Part shown: positions 58,749-64,000 of the stretch, in pieces
Position numbering within the stretch: the stretch's first letter is position 1
Layout of the letters: each line of letters begins with the position of its first letter
From: REEB76 sp963774895
GTDB lineage: Bacteria > Pseudomonadota > Gammaproteobacteria > Natronospirales > REEB76
Assembly: GCA_963774895.1 (NCBI GenBank)
Contig: CAVZGN010000001.1
Location: 124,001 to 188,000, forward strand
DNA: 64,000 nt
Direction: 5' to 3'
Notes under the pieces: model-generated
What the model saw: the letters and a program-made list of their open reading frames with translations, nothing else
What the model was told of the DNA's origin: nothing
Database searches by the model: none
Made by a program: the position numbers and the translations under genes

Positions 58749-60115
58749 GCATGAAGCGCAAGACCAATACAAAGCATCCCCGTAAACCCAAAAGCCGACG
58801 GGATGCACGCTTGCATGATGTGCCCGCCGTGGATTTCGACATCCTGATCGCCGGTGGCGGCATGGTGGGCGCGAGCCTGGCTGCCGCACTGGCGCCGCTC
58901 GCGCTCAAGATCGCTGTGGTGGAAGCCGTGCGTTTTGGCAGTCACGGCCAACCGAGTTATGACGACCGCATCACGGCGGTGTCCTGGGGCAGCCGCCGCA
59001 TCTTCGAGGGCATCGGCTTGTGGCCGCGTATCGCTCCGCAGGCCACGGCCATCCACTGCATCCATGTATCCGACCGCGGTCATATGGGCATGACGCGTTT
59101 ACATGCAACGGAGATGGGCGTGGAGGCGCTCGGTTATGTGGTGCCCAACCGTGTCATCGGATCGGCATTGAGCGAATTCCTGGAACGCCATGAACACATT
59201 ACCTTACTGGCGCCGGCAAAACTCGAGGCCGTGCACATGCAAGCCCGTGCGGTTAGTGCAAGTGTGGAATGCGATGGGATTAAGACTGTCAGCAGCCGCC
59301 TGCTGGTGGCGGCGGACGGCGCGCATTCAAAAATACGCGAACAGCTCGGCATCGATACGCGGGTCTGGGATTACGGGCAGAGTGCCGTGATCTGCAATAT
59401 CAGTGTCGAACGGCCGCAGCCACACACCGCTTTCGAACGGTTTACCCGTGATGGGCCGCTGGCGCTGCTGCCCATGGGCGAAGATCACTATGCTCTGGTG
59501 TGGACCGTAAGCAAGGCGCGCGTAGCCGGAATACAGGCCATGAGCGATATGGAATTTCTGCAGGCAGCAGCTGCCGGATTCAATGGACGCCTGGGGCGCT
59601 TCATCAAAGCCGGCAAGCGCCAGGCTTATCCTTTGAGTCTGGTGCGAGCGCGCACACAAATGCAAGGTCGTGCGGTGGTCGTGGGCAATGCGGCCCACAG
59701 CCTGCATCCGATCGCCGGCCAGGGATTCAATCTTTCATTACGCGATATCGCAGTGCTTGCGGATACCTTGGCGGACATCAGCGCTGCGGGCGGCGACCTG
59801 GGGGACGAGCAGCGACTCGCTGAATATAGTCGTGCACGCCGCCGCGACCAGGCGGGCACCATCTATTTCACGGATATGCTCACGCGCGTGTTTACCAATC
59901 CTCTGAGTGCCGTCGGCGTGGTACGCAATCTGGGCCTTTTGGGCCTGGAAGTATTTCCACCCGTACGCCGGCAGTTTGCGCGCGTCAACATGGGCATCTC
60001 CGGTCGCCTGCCGCATCTGGCGCGCGGACTTGGGATCAAAACCGGGACTGATTGCCTTGATAGGAAAGCCGATGGGCCAGACGCTGTCTCGGCAAGCAGG
60101 CGCAGGATGATATGA
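58745..60115 (+). CDS. ubiH: 2-octaprenyl-6-methoxyphenol hydroxylase UbiH
   Basis: 456 residues from GTG 58745 (GTGA overlap with pepP); ATG 58751 is an alternative. After about 30 basic extra residues comes the FAD Rossmann motif FDILIAGGGMVGASLAAAL, then ALGYVVPNRVIGSAL, LLVAADGAHSKIREQL and the second FAD site GNAAHSLHPIAGQGFNLSLR followed by D. It hydroxylates C1 of the ubiquinone ring. Position between pepP and ubiI supports UbiH. Confidence 0.92.
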   Translation: MSMKRKTNTKHPRKPKSRRDARLHDVPAVDFDILIAGGGMVGASLAAALAPLALKIAVVEAVRFGSHGQPSYDDRITAVSWGSRRIFEGIGLWPRIAPQATAIHCIHVSDRGHMGMTRLHATEMGVEALGYVVPNRVIGSALSEFLERHEHITLLAPAKLEAVHMQARAVSASVECDGIKTVSSRLLVAADGAHSKIREQLGIDTRVWDYGQSAVICNISVERPQPHTAFERFTRDGPLALLPMGEDHYALVWTVSKARVAGIQAMSDMEFLQAAAAGFNGRLGRFIKAGKRQAYPLSLVRARTQMQGRAVVVGNAAHSLHPIAGQGFNLSLRDIAVLADTLADISAAGGDLGDEQRLAEYSRARRRDQAGTIYFTDMLTRVFTNPLSAVGVVRNLGLLGLEVFPPVRRQFARVNMGISGRLPHLARGLGIKTGTDCLDRKADGPDAVSASRRRMI

Positions 60116-61332
60116 CTGCGCGTCAAGTAGGCTCACGGTTCGATGTGGTCATCGTGGGGGCCGGTGCGATCGGTACAGCATTGGCTTGTGTATTGCGCAA
60201 CAGTGGTTTGCAAATCGCGCTGGTGGATGCGCGCGAACCGCAAGCCTTCACAGCCGCAGTCGAGGTTGATCTGCGGGTGTTTGCGCTATCACCAGCATCC
60301 CGAAACCTCCTGGAATCCTTGGGTGCCTGGCAGACTATCCAGTCACAACGGGTTGCCGCATATACCGAGATGCACGTGTGGGATGCGACTGGCAGCGGCT
60401 GCATCCATTTCGACTGTGCCGACGTGGGCGAAGCGGCGCTGGGTTACATCGTCGAGAACGGTCTGATGCAACATGCATTGCGGATGCAACTGCAGACCGC
60501 TCACAACGTCACCGCGATCCATCCGGCCACGCCGGAATCTGTGGAGATCGATCCACAGCAGGCCACGCTCACACTGCAGGATGGCCGGCGATTGCATGCA
60601 CGCCTGCTGGTGGCGGCGGATGGCGCGCAATCAGCCACCCGCAAGTTGGTGGGTATCGAAACCCACTCGGCATCCTATGGACAAACGGCCATCGTCGCCC
60701 ACGTGGCCACGCACAAACCCCATTGCCGTACCGCCTGGCAGCGTTTCCTGCCCACCGGCCCAATCGCGCTGTTGCCGCTGCAGGATGGCCGTTCCTCAGT
60801 GGTGTGGTCGCTGGATAACGCGTGTGCGGCAGAAGTCCAGCGCTTGGATGAAGCCGGATTTTGTGCTGCCGTGACCACGGCCAGCGACGCCATTCTTGGT
60901 CAAGTTACCGCCAGCACCCCGCGTGCCGGTTTCCCGCTGCAGCGCATGCACACCCGCGAGTATGTGCATGCACGTTTCGCACTCATCGGCGATGCCGCCC
61001 ATGCGCTGCATCCGCTGGCGGGACAAGGTGTGAATATGGGCTTTAAGGATATGGCGGCACTCGGCGCGCTGATTCTGGATGCGCAACAGCGTCACCGTGA
61101 TTTCGGTGACTTAAGTGTGTTGCGCCGTTACCAACGTACGCGAAAAGGCGATAATTTAGTTATGATTACTGCGCTAGACGGATTTAAACGCCTTTTCAGC
61201 AATGATAATGCACCGCTATCATGGCTGCGCAATACAGGATTGCGCGCCGTAGACCGCTTTACGCCGCTCAAGAGCGCATTTATGCGGCGCGCAATGGGTT
61301 TGCCAGCTAATTTCACTGGAATATTGCGCTGA
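60112..61332 (+). CDS. ubiI: UbiI-type FAD-dependent ubiquinone hydroxylase
   Basis: 406 residues of the same family as UbiH. FDVVIVGAGAIGTALACVLR, RVFALSPASRNLLESLGAW, LLVAADGAQSATRKLVGIET and GDAAHALHPLAGQGVNMGFK are conserved. It probably performs C5 hydroxylation as UbiI; UbiF/UbiL-like use cannot be excluded. Overlaps ubiH by four bases. Confidence 0.88.
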   Translation: MTARQVGSRFDVVIVGAGAIGTALACVLRNSGLQIALVDAREPQAFTAAVEVDLRVFALSPASRNLLESLGAWQTIQSQRVAAYTEMHVWDATGSGCIHFDCADVGEAALGYIVENGLMQHALRMQLQTAHNVTAIHPATPESVEIDPQQATLTLQDGRRLHARLLVAADGAQSATRKLVGIETHSASYGQTAIVAHVATHKPHCRTAWQRFLPTGPIALLPLQDGRSSVVWSLDNACAAEVQRLDEAGFCAAVTTASDAILGQVTASTPRAGFPLQRMHTREYVHARFALIGDAAHALHPLAGQGVNMGFKDMAALGALILDAQQRHRDFGDLSVLRRYQRTRKGDNLVMITALDGFKRLFSNDNAPLSWLRNTGLRAVDRFTPLKSAFMRRAMGLPANFTGILR

Positions 61333-61567
61333 ATTGGAAAAACTGCGCGGGCAGATACGATTTTGCTTCATGAATATCTGCTTGGCGTATTTCCGGACAT
61401 GGCCTATTGAGCGGCCGGATCGATCAAAGTGTGGACGCAAGCCGGCGATAAACTTCGTTGCCGATATCGATGCAGGGATACACTGGGTAACAGCCTAATC
61501 CAGCTCCAATCCTGAATTAAAACCGGTGGCTGCTGGGTTGCAGAGTCTAAGGGCGGGTCAACAGCTG

Positions 61568-61906
61568 TTATTTCGCCATTAATCTGTCCACTTTGGCGGC
61601 GCAGATGAAGTCATTTTCCGACAGACCACCGATGGCATGGGTGGTGTAGTGAACCAAGCAGTGTCCGTAGCCCACTTCCAGGTCCGGATGGTGGCCTTGC
61701 TGATTGGCGATCCAGGCGAGCGCGTTCACGAAGCCCATGGTGCCGTTGAATCCTTTGAACTTGAAGTCCTTGTGGATCTGTTTGCTGTCGGCACTCAGCT
61801 GCCACTCCGGTGTCAATTTCTTCAGGTAACGCTCCGCTTCCTCTCGGGTCAGTGGTTTGACGCCGCCTTCACAGGGGACGCAGTGTTTTTCAGCCAGTTC
61901 CGTCAT
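61568..61906 (-). CDS. phhB: Pterin-4a-carbinolamine dehydratase
   Basis: 112 residues with VKPLTREEAERYLKKLTPEW, FKFKGFNGTMGFVNALAWIA, GHHPDLEVGYGHCLVHYTTH and AIGGLSENDF; the His-His-Pro and later His are catalytic. It recycles the pterin cofactor used by phenylalanine hydroxylase. GAGG precedes the ATG. It follows phhA by 41 bases. Confidence 0.96.
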   Translation of the reverse strand: MTELAEKHCVPCEGGVKPLTREEAERYLKKLTPEWQLSADSKQIHKDFKFKGFNGTMGFVNALAWIANQQGHHPDLEVGYGHCLVHYTTHAIGGLSENDFICAAKVDRLMAK

Positions 61907-61947
61907 GACAGCCTCGTGGTGCGTTAGTTAGTGAACGAATGAATTGC

Positions 61948-62751
61948 TCAGGCCCAACTTTTTTTGGTGGCCGGCGGAAAATTGGGTGTATGCATCCCTA
62001 GCCGCCTGGCTTCGTCGATCAGGCCAATCAGACTTTTATGCGCAAGCTCGAACATGTCTTCCAGACCGTTGATGATGAAATAAGTGGTCTGGAAAATGTC
62101 GATGCGGTAGGGGGTGCGCAAGGCATCCACTGGATCGAAAGGTTTGCGCAAGGGTTTGTCACTGTCTATGGCATACGGGGTCTCACCGAAGGATGACACG
62201 ATCCCTGCCCCATAGGTTTTCAGGCCCTTACTTGTGTTTATTAATCCGAATTCCACTGTGAACCAGTAGAGCCGTGCCAGCATTACGTGATCTTTCTTGT
62301 CAGCACGCACCCCGGCTTTGCCGTAGGCATGGGTGAACTCCGCGAAGCGGGGATCGGTCAGCAGCGGGGTATGCCCGAAGATTTCATGGAAGATATCCGG
62401 CTCCTGCAAATAATCCATCTCCTCGCGGCTGCGGATGAAGGAGGCCGCCGGGAATTTCTTGTCAGCCAGCAGGCTGAAGAATTGGTCAAAGGGGATCAGG
62501 GCCGGTACCGGGGCCACTTCCCAGCCGGTGTGTGCCCGCAGCACCGCTGAGACCTCCGCACATTGGGGTATGTGATCGGTTGGAAAGTGCATGCGTTTCA
62601 GGGCCTGGAGATAATCGTCACAGGCGTAGCGCTCGACGATGGGCCTTTGGCGGGTGATCAAATCGTGCCAAACGGCATCCTCCTCCGCTGTATAAGGTAT
62701 GTGACCTTGCTTATCGGGGAATTTAGCGGTGTATTTGGAAGTTTTGCCCAT
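61948..62751 (-). CDS. phhA: Phenylalanine-4-hydroxylase
   Basis: 267 residues from ATG 62751 (MGKTSKYTAKFPDKQGHIPY); a TTG five codons earlier overlaps the GAGG ribosome site. The iron site is in QEPDIFHEIFGHTPLLTDPR (two His) with the Glu in YWFTVEFGLI. VPALIPFDQFFSLLADKKFP and RSREEMDYLQEPD fit the bacterial monomeric form. It makes tyrosine from phenylalanine with tetrahydropterin. Forms an operon with phhB. Confidence 0.96.
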   Translation of the reverse strand: MGKTSKYTAKFPDKQGHIPYTAEEDAVWHDLITRQRPIVERYACDDYLQALKRMHFPTDHIPQCAEVSAVLRAHTGWEVAPVPALIPFDQFFSLLADKKFPAASFIRSREEMDYLQEPDIFHEIFGHTPLLTDPRFAEFTHAYGKAGVRADKKDHVMLARLYWFTVEFGLINTSKGLKTYGAGIVSSFGETPYAIDSDKPLRKPFDPVDALRTPYRIDIFQTTYFIINGLEDMFELAHKSLIGLIDEARRLGMHTPNFPPATKKSWA

Positions 62752-62898
62752 GGAAAGCTGCCTCAAACCACGATTCTAACAGTCACTGCTGGTGAGACGG
62801 ATGCTCGTAAAAATTTGGACCACTATATATATATGCATTGTTAGCTACAGTCGGTATCTGAGTAATGACTTCAAGTCAGTGATGCCGGGGCATATTTC

Positions 62899-64000
62899 TC
62901 ATGACCGTACTGGATAGTGACTATGAATATAATCTTCTATGATCTTCTGGAATTCTGCTGCGATTTTGTCGCCTTTAAGCGTAACAGTCTTTTGTCCATC
63001 CACATAGACGGGTGCTACCGGCCTTTCACCAGTTCCCGGCAAGCTGATCCCAATGTTCGCATGCTTGCTTTCGCCAGGCCCATTCACCACACAACCCATG
63101 ACTGCAACCTGCAGGTTTTCCACACCCCTATAGGCCTGTTTCCATCCCGGCATGCGGGTCCGTATATAGCCCTGGATATCCTGGGTGAGTTTCTGGAATA
63201 CGGTGCTGGTGGTGCGACCACAGCCTGGGCATGCGGCTACTAGCGGCATGAAAGCCCTGAGTCCCATGGTCTGAAGAATCTCCTGCGCCACGATAACCTC
63301 GCGGCTGCGATCGCCATCGGGTTCGGGTGTCAAAGAGATGCGGATAGTGTCGCCGATGCCTTGTTGCAAGAGCACTGCCAGGGCCGCGGTCGATGCCACG
63401 ATGCCCTTGCTGCCCATGCCGGCCTCGGTAAGGCCCAGATGCAACGGATAATCGCAGCGTTCCGCGAGGCGACGGTAGACATCGATGAGATCCTGCACAC
63501 CGCTCATCTTGCAGGACAAGAGAATTTTGTCGTGCCCCAGCCCCAGCTGTTCGGCGCGTTGTGCGGAAGTGAGCGCCGAAGCCACCATGGCTTCGTGCAG
63601 GATTTCCTGCGCATCTTTCGGTGTGGGCAGGCGCGCGTTCTCGTCCATCATCTGAGTGAGAAGATCCTGGTCGAGGCTGCCCCAGTTCACGCCGATACGC
63701 ACCGGTTTGTCGTACTTGAGTGCGATTTCGATGAGTACGGCGAACTGCGGGTCATGTTTGCTGCCGCGTCCCACATTGCCGGGATTGATGCGCAACTTGG
63801 CCAGCGCTTCAGCACAAGCCGGATGCTCAGTCAGGAGCTTGTGGCCATTGAAATGGAAATCGCCGATCAGCGGGACATCGACACCCATGGCGTCGAGCTG
63901 CTCGCGTATATGGGGTACGGCGGCCGCGGCCGCATCGGTATTCACCGTCACGCGCACCAGTTCCGAACCGGCACGCGCCAGTTCCGCCACCTGCTTGACG
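62899..64000 (-). CDS. ispG: 4-hydroxy-3-methylbut-2-en-1-yl diphosphate synthase (partial, 5' end outside window)
   Basis: The C-terminal 366 residues or so are present. TIM-barrel motifs include VDVPLIGDFHFNGHKLL, LRINPGNVGRG and RIGVNWGSLDQDLL. The 4Fe-4S domain has VAACPGCGRTTSTVF and VAVMGCVVNGPGESKHANIG. It makes HMBPP in the MEP isoprenoid pathway, which also feeds the ubiquinone side chain. The frame continues past base 64000. Confidence 0.97.
   Translation of the reverse strand, partial: VKQVAELARAGSELVRVTVNTDAAAAAVPHIREQLDAMGVDVPLIGDFHFNGHKLLTEHPACAEALAKLRINPGNVGRGSKHDPQFAVLIEIALKYDKPVRIGVNWGSLDQDLLTQMMDENARLPTPKDAQEILHEAMVASALTSAQRAEQLGLGHDKILLSCKMSGVQDLIDVYRRLAERCDYPLHLGLTEAGMGSKGIVASTAALAVLLQQGIGDTIRISLTPEPDGDRSREVIVAQEILQTMGLRAFMPLVAACPGCGRTTSTVFQKLTQDIQGYIRTRMPGWKQAYRGVENLQVAVMGCVVNGPGESKHANIGISLPGTGERPVAPVYVDGQKTVTLKGDKIAAEFQKIIEDYIHSHYPVRS

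Overview
The window reads as a chromosomal segment of a free-living gammaproteobacterium. The supporting gene orders are typical of that class: rhlB/trxA-rho, accB-accC-prmA-(DUF3426)-dusB-fis next to purH-purD, groES-groEL beside cutA-dsbD, rpe-gph-trpG, rplM-rpsI, zapA-6S RNA-fau (ygfA) near rpiA, and pepP-ubiH-ubiI. LPS heptose genes (hldD, waaF) and glnE fit a Gram-negative cell. A CIRCE operator before groES and a Coq7-type ubiquinone hydroxylase point away from enteric bacteria, but I cannot name a genus. Most genes are G+C-rich. A few islands are clearly A+T-rich.

Layout. 1-17.5 kb is dense housekeeping: RNA helicase and thioredoxin/Rho, purine synthesis, Fis/DusB, ribosomal protein L11 methylation, acetyl-CoA carboxylase, dehydroquinase, a DsbD/TlpA thiol-redox pair, CutA and GroESL. 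17.45-19.6 kb is an A+T-rich insertion with two uncharacterised genes, one carrying a HEPN-like motif, entered through a hairpin-rich repeat block. 19.6-25.1 kb is an accessory stretch of membrane proteins, an amidohydrolase, two VOC-fold proteins and a DinB-like protein. 25.1-32.5 kb returns to core functions: an rRNA methyltransferase, GlnE and an LPS inner-core group. 32.5-33.3 kb is non-coding and packed with palindromes. 33.3-39.2 kb holds a YihY/BrkB-type membrane protein, SrkA kinase, two unknowns, PurC and DjlA.

39.25-42.83 kb contains two apparently identical, same-direction IS30-family elements on either side of a CPBP intramembrane protease gene. Both seem to have landed in copies of one palindromic repeat. 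Next comes a large secreted seven-bladed FG-GAP protein (43.0-45.5 kb). 46.1-52.5 kb has a CopD-like protein, rpe-gph-trpG, coq7 with a GlcF-like Fe-S protein, a thioredoxin-like ferredoxin and rplM-rpsI. 52.5-53.0 kb holds an intact tRNA-Gln(CUG) flanked by a 5' fragment and a 3' fragment of the same tRNA and by a hairpin repeat. 53-64 kb carries a lipase, rpiA, a tiny histone-H1-like gene, a frameshifted EVE-domain gene, fau, 6S RNA, zapA with a ZapB-like partner, pepP-ubiH-ubiI, phhB, phhA and the end of ispG.

Functional links. Three ubiquinone ring hydroxylases (Coq7, UbiH, UbiI) lie in one window. DsbD (with a duplicated alpha domain), TlpA-like protein and TrxA form a thiol-redox chain from cytoplasm to periplasm. 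The best candidates for something undescribed are the HEPN-like/winged-helix cassette at 18.0-19.4 kb, the split tRNA-Gln locus, and the hairpin array at 32.9-33.3 kb.
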